DNA of 64,000 nt from Limnephilus marmoratus (lineage: Eukaryota > Arthropoda > Insecta > Trichoptera > Limnephilidae), in NCBI GenBank assembly GCA_917880885.1, contig OU862913.1:3224001-3288000 (forward strand), written 5' to 3'. The translations under genes were made by a program, and so were the position numbers. Shown in pieces: positions 11,292-20,750 of this stretch (its first letter is position 1; every line of letters starts with the position of its first letter). A model generated the notes under the pieces. That model was not told the origin of the DNA. It saw only the letters and a program-made list of their open reading frames with translations, and searched no databases.

Positions 11292-11330
11292 TAACCTCAA
11301 TACAGGCTGCTAGCCTAGTGAGGTTAATAT
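11292..11330 (+). promoter_or_regulatory. 3' UTR stem-loop of the LINE
   Basis: TTAACCTC and GAGGTTAA pair around a loop containing ACAGGCTGCTAGCC, about 60 bases before the (AAAT)n tail. The same hairpin with compensating bases (TTAACCCC/GGGGTTAA) occurs near 20835-20870 in a second copy. It is a plausible RT recognition signal. Confidence 0.55.
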
Positions 11331-11624
11331 TTTTGTAAAAAAAAAAATAAGAACACATGTATGGTGAGAAATTATAAATAAATAAATAAATGTAATACCG
11401 GTTTATCTTCAGAGATAGATATTGTATACATTGTATTGAGTTATTTCACTATTGACGGCAATTCCCTCAACATTTTTCAATTGTCAAATGCCAGCTTAAA
11501 ATACAATCACGATAATTGTTATTTCCCTGTTTCAAAATATGAGTTATGTATATGTATAACACTTCAATGTTTTGTCAAAACAGTCAATGAATTAAGTTTC
11601 CGTTATAAAAATGTTCTGTTTCAG

Positions 11625-11831
11625 GAATTTATGTTTTGGCTTGAAGCAATTACCAACGCTACCACAGCAGGACCATGGATCTACTAAATCCTGTTGAGAC
11701 TCCTAACATCAAAACGGAACCAGGGTCCCAGGAAGAAGGCGGAGATGTAATGCCGTATACTGATATAGATTTCGATCTCCAAGATGTAAAGAAGGAATGT
11801 TTGCAATACGCGGAGATTACTGAGACAGCCA
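11625..11831 (+). CDS. Zinc-finger gene A, exon 1 (5' UTR plus first coding exon)
   Basis: The acceptor is TGTTTCAG (AG at 11623-11624) and the donor is A|GTAAGT at 11832. The start codon ATG at 11675 has context GACCATGG. The 157 coding bases (11675-11831) give a short acidic segment containing IKTEPG, PYTDIDFDLQDVKKECLQ and then ETA, ending in phase 1. The acceptor ahead of the start means at least one non-coding exon lies upstream; I could not locate it, and a LINE now separates this exon from the rest of the upstream duplicated DNA. The IKTEPG/DVKKECL module recurs in exon 2. The function of the N-terminal part is unknown; an acidic regulatory or protein-interaction role is likely. Confidence 0.75.
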
Positions 11832-12967
11832 GTAAGTTATAAACAATTAATATATTAAAAATGAAGCATGTTTAATTTGGAATTTTAAATTACTTTATTG
11901 AATTTCTCGCAATAAGTTCCCGATTCCTCAAACTCTTTTAATTTGGGACATGCATTAAGTTACACTTATTATTTTACATTAAAAATGCGTAAATATAGAT
12001 TGACCTAAAAACCTTTCCATTCTTCAAAAACAGGGTCCTTCTTGATGCATCGGCCCCTGAAGTAGACATCTGGTGTCATTCTTTTATCTTATATTCTTTA
12101 CCTTAAAGTTTCTTATCCAAATTCCCGTAAATTCATGCTAAATAATCGGAATCTTTAATCTTTCAAATTAATAGTTTTTATAAAGAGGTTTTGTTGTGTG
12201 TCAATGATAACTAACTAACTAACCATCACGCCGCTTCCCCGCAGGGGTAGGCAGGGAGGACAGACCGCCGAACAACATCGTCTCATACACACTCTTCTAT
12301 TATTATGACTTACTTTCTTCGTTCATTCGCTTTACATGCCTGAACCACATGAGGGTCCCTTTCTGTATCATACTCATTACGCTTACATCAGTCTTACATT
12401 CTTTGCGGATATCCACATTTCTCATACGATCATACATGGTTTTACCATACATACGCCTCAGGGATCTCATTTCAACAGCATTCAGTTTACTTTCATCTTT
12501 CCTCTGCCAGTTCCATGCCTCACTGCCATACATCAGGGTAGGTACCAGGACTACATTGTGGACTGCTAGCTTCGCTTCTTTTGACAGTTTTTTATTAGCG
12601 CTAACGGCATTCAGTCCTCCATTAATGGAGTAACCGGTATTTACAATTCTTTCAATATATCTATCAGCCTTCCCATCTCTCGTAAACATACTACCCAGAT
12701 ACACATACTTATCCATCTGCTCCAAGTATTCATACTATATCGCACACTGTTTTCGTACTCTCTCTTTCAAACACCATGACTATAGACTCTAGTACTTCGC
12801 TCATCCTAGACATGAGAGACTGTAGACTGTAGATCTTCCATAGTGTTAGAAATCACCACCGCATCACAACAGGCAACATGCTTTCAGACTATTTAATTTC
12901 GCGCCCAATCCCATTTCTCTCAATTCTTGCAATGATCATTGTACGTATTGTCGTTTTTATTTTGCAG
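11832..12967 (+). other. Intron 1 of zinc-finger gene A
   Basis: GT at 11832 and AG at 12966-12967 after TTTTGC. It holds a minus-strand RTE fragment (about 12205-12900) that is also present in the matching intron of gene B, so the insertion predates the duplication. Confidence 0.75.
12205..12900 (-). pseudogene. RTE-type LINE fragment (RT C-terminal part and 3' end)
   Basis: On the minus strand 12725-12303 reads MDKYVYLGSMFTRDGKADRY, then LMYGSEAWNWQRKDESKLNAV and the RMRNVDI block. This is the characteristic C-terminal region after the RT core of RTE elements. The 3' end is GC-rich and is followed by tandem GTTA units (ACTAACTAACTAACC on the plus strand near 12212). Compared with gene B's copy it lacks about 180 bases near 12300 and 8 bases near the RT active-site codons (about 12866). 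It is long dead. Confidence 0.75.
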
Positions 12968-13120
12968 ACAGCACTAATATGGAGACAGTTGTCATCAAGA
13001 CGGATCTGGTATCCCGAGAAGAAGATGAAGACAGTTTTCCTTATATGGAAATTGACGTAAACCTGTCGGATGTTAAAAAAGAATGCTTAGAACGCGTTGA
13101 AACAACGAACCAGACAGCAG
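12968..13120 (+). CDS. Zinc-finger gene A, exon 2 (second acidic module)
   Basis: The acceptor is TTTTGCAG|ACAGC and the donor is CAGCAG|GTAAAA at 13121. The 153-base exon starts and ends in phase 1, so it can be duplicated or skipped without changing frame. Its product includes VIKTDLVSREEDEDSFPYME and IDVNLSDVKKECLE. This is the same layout as exon 1 (IKTEP, acidic run, PYTDIDFDLQDVKKECLQ), which strongly suggests one exon arose by duplication of the other. The conserved DVKKECLE helix and acidic stretch may be a protein-interaction module. No named domain is recognised. Confidence 0.75.
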
Positions 13121-13239
13121 GTAAAACATATTTTCATTGGAAAATTTAACAGTCTAACATAATAGTATCCATTTTTTCACTTAGGTTATAAGTCTTAATA
13201 TATCTTTTTAGCCATATCTTTTTTCAAATCTGTCGACAG

Positions 13240-14519
13240 ATATGAAGACGCATCCTGTGGATAAACGATTATCTTATCCTCGTCACTACTCCTGCTCTCA
13301 TAAGAATAATTTTGTAAGTCACCTTCGCAGCCATACTGGAGTTGAACTTTTTTCATGTTCCAAGTGCAACTGTTCAAGTTCTCAAAAAGAATATTTGAGG
13401 AAACACATGCTGGTTCACAGCGGAACAAAACCTTTTTCTTGTTCCAAGTGCAACTATTCTTGCTCTCGAAAGTACAGTCTGACGATCCACAAGCGGACTC
13501 ACAGTGGAGAAAAACCTTTTTCTTGTTCCGAGTGCAACTATTCAAGTTCTCTGAAGGGCGATTTGAAGAAACACATTCTGATTCACAGTGGAGAAAAACC
13601 TTTTTCTTGTTCCGAGTGCAACTATTCATGTTCTCAAAAAGAATATTTGAGGAAACACATGCTGGTTCACAGCGGAACAAAACCTTTTTCTTGTTCCAAG
13701 TGCAACTATTCTTGCTCTCGAAAGTACAGTCTGACGATCCATAAGCGGACTCACAGTGGAGAAAAACCTTTTTCTTGTTCCGAGTGCAACTATTCATGCT
13801 CTCGAAAGGGCAGTCTGGCGATCCACAAGTGGACTCACAGTGGAGAAAAACCTTTTTTTTGTTCCAAGTGCAACTATTCAAGTTCTCTGAAGGGCGATTT
13901 GAAGAAACACATTCTGATTCACAGTGGAGAAAAACCTTTTTCTTGTTCCGAGTGCAACTATTCATGCTCTCGAAAGGACAGTCTGACGATTCACAAGCTG
14001 ACTCACAGTGGAGAAAAACCTTTTTCTTGTTCCGAGTGCAACTATTCATGCTCTCGAAAGGGCAGTCTGGCGATCCACAAGTGGACTCACAGTGGAGAAA
14101 AACCTTTTTCTTGTTCCAAGTGCAACTATTCAAGTTCTCTGAAGGGCGATTTGAAGAAACACATTCTGATTCACAGTGGAGAAAAACCTTTTTCTTGTTC
14201 CGAGTGCAACTATTCATGTTCTCAAAAGAGCCATCTGACGATCCACAAGCTGACTCACAGCGGAGAAAAACCTTTTTCTTGTTTCGAATGTACTTACTCA
14301 TGTTCTACAAAACGCAGTCTGACGATCCACAAGCTAACTCACGGTGGAGAAAAACCTTTTTCTTGTTCCGAGTGCAACTATTCATGTTCTCAAAGGAGCC
14401 ATCTGACGATCCACAAGCTGACTCACAGTGGAGAAAAACCGTTTTCATGTTCCGAGTGCAACTATTCATGTTCTCAGAAGAACGATTTGAAGAGACACAT
14501 TCTGATTCACAGTGGATAA
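13240..14519 (+). CDS. Zinc-finger gene A, exon 3 (C2H2 zinc-finger array)
   Basis: The acceptor is TCGACAG|AT (AG at 13238-13239); joined to exon 2 the frame reads Asp-Met-Lys-Thr-His-Pro. With exons 1 and 2 the product is 529 aa. It holds a degenerate N-terminal finger and 14 complete C2H2 fingers of pattern C-x2-C-x12-H-x3-H with HSGEKPF linkers. The array should bind DNA in the nucleus as a transcription factor. Helix residues fall into few classes (LKGDLKK, RKGSLAI, RKDSLTI, QKEYLRK, QKSHLTI), and three-finger groups are repeated almost exactly, indicating recent internal duplications. The frame ends at TAA 14517-14519 inside what was another HSGEKP linker (a GAA to TAA change), so the present C-terminus is a truncation. 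No orthologue is named. Confidence 0.8.
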
Positions 14520-15062
14520 AAACTTTTTCTCTTTCCGAGTGCATTTATTCATGCTCTCGAAAGGGCAGTCTGACAATCCACAAACTGACTCATAGTGGAG
14601 AAAAACCTTTTTCTTGTCCGAGTGCAACTATTCGTATTCTCGAAAGGGCAGTTTGACGATCCACATGCTGACTCACAGTGGAGAAAAAGCTTTGACATAT
14701 TCCAAGTGCGACTATTCAAGTTCTCAAAAAGAACATTTGAATAAACACATCCTGATTCACAGTGGAGAGAAACCGTTTTCTTGTTCCGAGTGCTACTATT
14801 CATGTTCTCAGAAGAACGATTGAAGAGACACATTCTGATTCACAGTGGATAGTAAAAAAAATCTTTTTCCGAGTGCATTTATTCATGCTCTCGAAAGGAC
14901 AGTCTGACGATCCACATGCTGATTCACTGTGGAGAAAAACCTTTTTGTTTTTCCGACTGCAACTATTCATGTTCTCAAGAGGCAATCTGAAGAGCCCTTC
15001 TCACGGCGGAGAAAATCTTTTTCATAATCTGATTGCCACTATTCGTGTTCTCAAATGATAAA
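14520..15062 (+). pseudogene. Relic C-terminal fingers of zinc-finger gene A
   Basis: Finger sequence continues past the stop in shifting frames. 14614-14823 still reads SECNYSYSRKGSLTIHMLTH, then SKCDYSSSQKEHLNKH and SECYYSCSQKND before another stop. More degenerate finger traces run to about 15060. The ancestral protein therefore had roughly six more fingers. The relic is untranslated if the 14517 stop is real. Confidence 0.75.
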
Positions 15063-15149
15063 TTTGAAGAAGCACGCATACACTTGTAAAACATTGGACT
15101 TATTTCCTTTTTAAAGCAAATTTACGAATTATTTTTTAAAAATGCTATT

Positions 15150-16618
15150 GCGATTAAAGATATCAAAAACCATGTAAATTTGTTAGATGCTAGAAAAAAT
15201 TCAGGACCTGATAATATTCCACCTGTGCTAATTAAAGAATGTTTAAACGGCTTAGTTGTTCCTCTTTTTCTAATTTTTAACCAATCACTAGAGACAGGCA
15301 GTTTCCCTGATACATGGAAACACAGTTTTCTTACACCCATTTTTAAAAAAGGGGACAAAACGGACGTAACAAATTATAGACCAATATGTATCCAATCATT
15401 GATACCCAAGCTTTTTGAAAAAAATATCCTCCATAAATCATAACTCCCTACCAACATGGCTTTTGTTCAAATAAATCTACACTGACCAATTTACTAATAT
15501 ACGAAAACTTCATATCTAAATCTTTAGCCAACTGCTGCCAGGTTGACTCAATATAAACTGATTTTAGCAAGGCCTTTGACAAGGTGTGTCACAAAATACT
15601 TATCAATAAATTGGCGAAACTTGGAGTTTATGGTAGCTTATTAAATTGGTTTGTTAGTTATTTGTCCAAAAGAATTCTTAGTGTGAAAATACATGGCACA
15701 CAGTCTTACAAATTTATAGCAACAAGTGGAGTGCCGCAAGGCTCCCATTTAGGGCCCATTTTGTTTATTGTATTTATAAATAATATTGTTGATATATTTA
15801 CTGACATAAATGTGCTACTGTTTGCCGATGACATGAAACTATACAAAGAGATTAACCACATTAATGATTAAGTTATACTTCAAACTAACTTGATATATCT
15901 TTTTGAATGGTGCTCTATCAACAAACTAGCATTAAATATAAATAAATGTCAGTTCATTCATTTTTCCAAAATAAACAATCCTATTATTTTTCAGTATTTT
16001 TTAAATGATGAAAATTTAAATTGTGTTAGTGAAATTATGGATCTAGGCATTATGTTCGACAGTAAACTCACCTTTGTATGTCATATTAATAATATTATCA
16101 ACAAAGCCCTAAAGACTCTTGGTTTTGTTTTGAGAGCTGCAAAAGATTTCAATGATTTAGACACATTTATTATGTTATATAAAACCCTTGTCAGATGCCA
16201 ACTTGAATATAATTCTACGCTATGGTCTGCCTTTTACAACATTCATTCAGACAACATTGAAAAGATTCAACGGAAGTTTCTAAGGTTTATAAACTATAAA
16301 TTGCATATTCCTATACTAAACATTGATTATAATTATCTCCTGGATAAAACGTCTCTATTGAAACTTTCAGAAAGAAGAATAAGCACAGATTTAATACTAT
16401 TACATAAAATACTGCATTACAAAATTGACTGTTCTGAATTACTTCAATTTATCAATATCCATGTTCCACAAAAATCATGTCGAAATTTATTACCCTTCTA
16501 CTTCAATAACACCAGGACACTAGCCTATCAAAATTCTCCATTTCCGAGACTTCACAGTCTCGGAAATAAATATTATAATCTCGGTGATATAATATTTCAT
16601 CTTAAAACTAATCAGTGA
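15150..16618 (+). pseudogene. LINE reverse transcriptase, broken
   Basis: Three consecutive pieces in different frames: 15150-15443 (NSGPDNIPPVLIKE, TPIFKKGDKTDVTNYRPI), 15570-15871 (KAFDKVCHKIL, SGVPQGSHLGPILF, catalytic LFADDMKLYKEI) and 15890-16618 (C-terminal region, KTLVRCQLEYNSTLWS, LLLHKILHYKID). Frameshifts near 15440 and in-frame stops near 15555 and 15870 disable it. The endonuclease is absent because of 5' truncation. The fragment fits the Jockey group. Confidence 0.75.
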
Positions 16619-16980
16619 CGGCCGGCGTAGTCCAGTGGTTAAGACAAATAAATTTTATTTGATTAATTTGTGTTATTTCACAATTAATTCATTTAAAATA
16701 ATATATAGTATATTTGCTGCACGTTCCAGAGTGGAAGATACTCTCAGTGTCGCCCTGGTGTAAGACCACCATTCAGAATTGAAACGTTGCTTAAAATGGC
16801 TTTAGCCGTGTTTGGTGACCAGATCTGAATAGCCAGGAACTTCCTCACCTTCCTCTTCCCTATCTCCTTCCCCTCCTCACTACCTTTAGCCTCACAACAT
16901 ACCCCAATTGGGGATGCCATAGTCCCACTGGCTCCAGACGGGAGCAGTTGGAACTCTTGTGCGGTATTCATGTAAAAAAA
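16619..16980 (+). repeat. Repeat material with tRNA-like A box, ending in poly(A)
   Basis: GGCGTAGTCCAGTGGTTAAG at about 16624 matches a pol III A box, as in heads of tRNA-derived SINEs. No B box follows. A unit from about 16745 ends with TGTAAAAAAAAAAAG at 16984. It is probably one or two short retroposed fragments inserted in the LINE 3' UTR. The identity is uncertain. Confidence 0.3.
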
Positions 16981-17204
16981 AAAAGTATAAACGTTGTATA
17001 TTCTATCACTTTTATTCTTCTAGGCACAAATAGATTTACATAATTTCTTCAATTTTTGTTTATATTGAATATGAGACTTCTTATCATTTTTACATAATAT
17101 GAATTTTTATTTTATTATTTGTTTTGTTGTTACACTGTTTTGTGTATTTTCTTTTCTCATTGTATTATTTTCTTCATTGTTTGATACTCAACTTATAAAT
17201 TATA

Positions 17205-17265
17205 ATGTAAAAGCCCATCAGGGCGTGTAATAAATAAATAAAAAAATAAATAAATAGGTAATATG
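17205..17265 (+). promoter_or_regulatory. 3' hairpin and tail of truncated LINE
   Basis: AAGCCCATCAGGGCGTGT forms a short GC stem with a 4-base loop directly before the (AATAAA)n-like tail. The arrangement equals that seen in two other LINE families of this window. Confidence 0.45.
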
Positions 17266-17404
17266 GACATCATGTGCAGTACCCAGAAAACTTTCCCATA
17301 GACATTCCCGTTCACCAAGGAGCCCGTTGAATATCATCATGGATCAGTAGTCACAGGGTGGTTTATTGCATCCATTTAAATAAAAAACAGTCATCTTCTT
17401 TCTC

Positions 17405-17742
17405 ATATCATCTTAGGGGATGCTGTGTGGAGGGTTTTTTAAGGAAAGGAAGGATAGGAAGTTCTGGGAAGAAAAAAGGTATGAAGGGTTGGTAGGAATC
17501 TGGGGTTCAGTGTGACCAGGAATTACGGACGTATGAATCCATCTTTCCCACTGCGGTGCAAGGTGATGGGTCGAGAGTCCGGCTGGAAAAGTCAAAAGGT
17601 CTCCCTCAACCAGTCTCCCTGATCCTCCCTGCCACACCATTAGGTGAGCAAACACATCCGTCGCCAAGACCTAGAAAAATCTCCCCACATGAACACGGGC
17701 ACCCCTGCCAAGTTACCAATCCAATAGGTCACCCCAAGTGAA
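17405..17742 (-). repeat. SINE-like element copy 1
   Basis: Shares with 19235-19530, 19800-20190 and 38790-39020 the elements GGATGCTGTGTGGAGGGTTT, AAGTTCTGGGAAGAAAAAAG, AATCTGGGGTTCAGTGTG, CCACTGCGGTGCAAG, AAGGTCTCCCTCAACCAGTC and GCCGCCAAGACCTAG. This copy lacks the terminal hairpin and poly(T). The orientation is deduced from other copies, where a poly(T) marks the 3' end on the left. Confidence 0.6.
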
Positions 17743-17760
17743 CCACTTGGGGTGACCTAT
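17724..17760. repeat. Perfect 17-bp inverted repeat with 3-base spacer
   Basis: ATAGGTCACCCCAAGTG at 17724-17740 and its exact complement at 17744-17760 are separated by AAC. It lies at the junction between a SINE-like copy and a LINE fragment. Confidence 0.7.
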
Positions 17761-18260
17761 GTCAATTTCATTATTAAAAATGTCAATTTCATTATTAGAG
17801 CAGTGTGTAGTAATATAATGTCTTAATGTTTGTGGTATATGGGAGAAATATCCTGTATTTGTGTGGTAGGTTTTAATATAGAAAATATCTTGCATCCTCC
17901 TTGTTGAATTTCTCGATGGTGTGTTGATGTTAATTTGGGTTAAAATGTTTGGTATATCTACTAATGCAGGTATACTTTTGTGTAGAAGCAATAAATCGGA
18001 AAGTTTACGTTTGGCAGTAAGAGCGTGTATTTTATAGTGGAACATTCGGTCGTTATACGTTCCAAATTGATCAAATAAACCTTCACGATAAGCAATTACA
18101 TGGGTTAATTTTCTTTGTACTACTTACAATACTTCGCACAATTGATTTACATAATGTTAAAGTTAATTCTGTACTTTTAAAACAATTTGTGATTCTTAGC
18201 GTTAATCCTAATATTTGTGACGCACTCTTTGAAATTGTATCTACATGTATATTGAAGTAA
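17744..18260 (-). pseudogene. LINE RT C-terminal fragment
   Basis: Minus-strand 18045-17765 reads HALTAKRKLSDLLLLHKSI, PSRNSTRRMQDIFY and TGYFSHIPQTLRHYI, the region after the RT core of Jockey-like LINEs. It is decayed upstream of 18045. No RT active site is present. Confidence 0.6.
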
Positions 18261-18462
18261 GTGACGAGTCAAATGCTCGCCTAAGTCTTTAAATACTATC
18301 ATTTCATAAATACTTTATCGTTAAGAGCTTTTTATGTTTGCTGATCTAAGTTAATACCAGATTGAATGGTTTTAACACTAGTTGCGTAGAGAACAAGATT
18401 ACAAGAAAAATACAATACTTAAAGAACACTCGAATTTTAATTTTTTTTACAGTTTTACGCAA

Positions 18463-18678
18463 AAGCAAACCACGAAAAAATAAATTATAATTATTTTGTA
18501 GTGAAAAACTTATTTAGCACCGTTGTGATTTGAAACTAGATGAAACGAAAAAGCGACACTAAAAAACAGTAAGCAAACCACGAAAAAAATTATGTTATAA
18601 TTACTTTGAAGTGAAAACTTCTTTAGCGCCGTTGTGATTTGAAACTGGATGAAACGAAAAAGCGACACTAAAAAGAGA
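18463..18678. repeat. Tandem duplication, two units of 108 bp
   Basis: Units start at 18463 and 18571 with AAGCAAACCACGAAAAAA and end with GAAAAAGCGACACTAAAAA. They differ at about a tenth of positions. No coding potential is seen. Confidence 0.75.
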
Positions 18679-18679
18679 C

Positions 18680-19225
18680 AAACACGTGCATCTATGGCAT
18701 TTATAGAGAAAAGTTTAGAATAATCGCTCTCCTCTTTATGCGGTGCTTTGTAGCCTTCCGACTTTTGTCTACTTTAATTTTCTGAAGGTTTCGCTTCTAC
18801 CGGTGTGAACTGCCCAATAGTATTTTTTAAATACTCGTATGTTTTAACATTTTGCGAAATTTATTTTTTGTACTTATCGATTTTAAGTGATGACCTTTAG
18901 GATAAAATTGACTTTTATGAGAAATAGTTTACTTAGCAAATTAAAAACATTTATTTCACAGGAACATAACGACCAAAACCATTTAGGTAAAATGTTATTT
19001 TAACATTAATTCGATGTGTTTATCATAACAAAATATAGGTTAAAATGTAGATGTAAAAGATTTCTACAAAAAAGCAAAACAAAGACTATGTTATTATATT
19101 TACCTACATATATATTATGTAATGCATTCGTCTATAGTAAATCTACAATAAATCGTAAAATGGCGACCACACGTCATCTAGTACTATACGAAACTATAAG
19201 AACTTAAGCTGTGGATACTGTAGTG
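18680..19225. other. AT-rich stretch, no gene seen
   Basis: No open frame of substance and no repeat recognised beyond simple AT runs. Confidence 0.5.
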
Positions 19226-19229
19226 CAGA

Positions 19230-19535
19230 TATACAGATTTTTTTTACATTAGCTCCACACATGAGGCCCTGAGGAAAATAATTCGCTTCAGGGCCTATGT
19301 CATCTTTGGGGAAAGGTCTTCCTGCTGGAGAGGTCAAAAGGTCTCCCTCAACCAGTCTCCCGACCCGGCCAGTCACGCAGAGCCAGTTGGTAGGCAGACG
19401 TACCCGCCGCCAAGATCCGGAACCAAACCTACCCCATGAACCTGGGCACCCCTGCTAAGTCACCAATCGTAACAAACTACTTGAGGTCACTTATGGCAGA
19501 AGTGTTGGTTGTCCAATAAATGGTTTTCGAAACGG
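19230..19535 (-). repeat. SINE-like element copy 2 with LINE-type hairpin end
   Basis: Starts on the plus strand with TTTTTTTACATTAGCTCCAC, then GAGGCCCTGAGG...CAGGGCCT, the 3' hairpin shared with the LINE ending at 28140. It continues with AAGGTCTCCCTCAACCAGTC, CCGCCGCCAAGATCCGG and ends TGTCCAATAAATGG. It is internally deleted relative to copy 3. Confidence 0.65.
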
Positions 19536-19794
19536 CGGCATGCCGTTATTATGAAAAATATGCATTTTAGAAGATGATCGAAATAGCAAGATTTTTATGA
19601 CGACACCATAAATTGGGTACTACATATTATATATTTACATATCTTACCTTTTAATTAAATAAACAAACTAATACTTAAACGTATGTTGTCGTGTAAAGCA
19701 GGGGTGGGGATCCTTTGTACTGTCGGGGTCCATTTGGATGTTGGTAGTGTCATCCCCGGGCCGCACACAGATTTTGGCGCTCAATTTTTTTTAT

Positions 19795-20190
19795 TATGAA
19801 CTCATTTTTTTACATTTGTTCTACACAGGAGGCCCTCCTCAGGGCCTATGTCATCTTTGAGGATGCTGTGTGGAGAGTCTTTTCAGTAAAGGAAGGAGAG
19901 GAAGTTCTGGGAAGAAAAAAGGTATTATAAGTAAGTATAAATCTGAGGATCAGTTTGTCAAGGAGTGACGGAATTATGAATCCATCCCTCCCACTGCGGT
20001 GCAAGATGATGTTGGAGTACGGCTGGAATAGTCAGTGGGACTTCCTCCACCATTCTCTCCCGATCCGGCCTGCCATGCATCTGGTGGGGAGATGCGTCCG
20101 CCGCCAAGACCTAGACAAACCTAACCACATAAACCCGGGTGCTCAGGGTGACCTATGGCAGGGGTGTTAGTTATCCAATAAATGGTTAAA
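19795..20190 (-). repeat. SINE-like element copy 3 (longest)
   Basis: Runs from poly(T) plus the degenerate hairpin (GAGGCCCTCCTCAGGGCCT) through GGATGCTGTGTGGAG, CCACTGCGGTGCAAG and CCGCCGCCAAGACCTAG to TATCCAATAAATGG at 20187. At about 400 bp this is the most complete member here. It has no RT coding sequence. Confidence 0.65.
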
Positions 20191-20750
20191 TATAAATTTT
20201 ACCATAGTTGCCGATTTTTGTGGCCAGCAGTCTTCCAATTAAAAAAACATGTAGGTACACAAATTCTGTAGAAATTTATAACTGCCTTCGGAAAGCGAGA
20301 AAGGTATCCTTTAACTTGCGTCGGCAGAGGATCTCTCATCTTGAATTTTTACATTGTGTTCAGAACAAAAGGCAGATTTTACCTAAAGATTGATTCTGTG
20401 TAAATAATAGTACTTAACACAATCTATCGTTATATAATGAACACAAAACTGTTTTAAATTAAATCCGTATGCTGAGAATTAAAACAACACTCAGAACATG
20501 AAAATGTTTTTTCTTTAATTCTAGCAGCACATCAAAGTCTGCAACAAGATTTTTATAACTTCACTTCAAATAATAGAATGGTTTCCTTCGAAATATATTA
20601 GCAGATTAATCCACAACTGAAATCGGATCATCGCACAATCTGAAACATTCGGCACAGAAATCTGGATTTAACATCATTTCACCCCCTTCCCCACGCTTGC
20701 TGTGTTCTAACGCCTGAGTAGCTTCGACTTTAGTTGCGTCCACACCGTAG
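20191..20750. other. Intergenic stretch, left fringe of duplication copy B
   Basis: No gene. From about 20470 to 20640 it weakly resembles 3340-3500 (for example TTTCCTTCGAAATATATTAGCAG beside TTTCTTTCAAAATACATCAACAG), suggesting the duplication began left of the clearly conserved part. Confidence 0.4.

Larger units (their letters stand above)
6859..11390 (+). mobile_element. Near full-length non-LTR retrotransposon (Jockey/CR1-like LINE)
   Basis: About 4.5 kb with a 5' leader, ORF1, ORF2 (AP endonuclease plus RT), a 3' UTR and an (AAAT)n tail. Copy B shows the uninterrupted target near 34020-34035. The flanks AAATAATG (6851-6858) and ATAAATG (11386-11392) look like an imperfect target duplication. 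The 3' UTR carries a hairpin (TTAACCTC near 11292 pairing with GAGGTTAA near 11321). ORF2 has one nonsense codon and one frameshift, so this copy is not autonomous now, though only slightly decayed. Confidence 0.85.
3969..15062 (+). repeat. Segmental duplication copy A (zinc-finger locus)
   Basis: This block and 21199-37940 carry the same ordered landmarks in the same orientation: the AAGCA(T/C)CACGAAGAAAACCG segment (about 3979 and 21209), the CACGTGC/GACGTGC...TTAAGCAC segment (about 4420-4545 and 22540-22672), a relic first exon (about 5646 and 25730), the segment around CTACCTTTTAGCATG (about 5830 and 29768), the pre-gene segment (6640-6855 and 33845-34028), and the three-exon zinc-finger gene with an RTE fragment in intron 1. 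Weaker similarity can be followed left to about 3330/20470. Different elements interrupt each copy, so most insertions came after the duplication. Confidence 0.85.
15095..17265 (+). mobile_element. 5'-truncated LINE (Jockey-like) with decayed RT
   Basis: RT coding pieces start abruptly at about 15095. A 3' UTR with a GCCCATCAGGGC hairpin near 17213 and an (AATAAAT)n tail ends near 17265. The element appears interrupted around 16619-16980 by other repeat material. It lies just past the relic zinc fingers and marks the right edge of duplication copy A. Confidence 0.7.

Noticed and set aside
13195..14301. Long antisense open frame (368 aa) opposite the gene A finger array
   Set aside because: It mirrors the repetitive finger sequence ([18 protein letters not shown] units) and exists only because the 84-bp repeat has no stop on the other strand. 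The same effect occurs at 36283-37764.
13355..14656. Sense-strand alternate-frame frames over the fingers (RKTFFLFRVQLFMFS units)
   Set aside because: Frame shadows of the same repeat; no independent motif or start context.
16620..16650. Possible tRNA gene from an A-box-like sequence
   Set aside because: No B box, no acceptor or anticodon stem pairing; at best a SINE head.
19699..19790. CAGGGGTGGGG...CGGGCCGCA resembles a hAT terminus
   Set aside because: No opposite end or 8-bp duplication could be found nearby.
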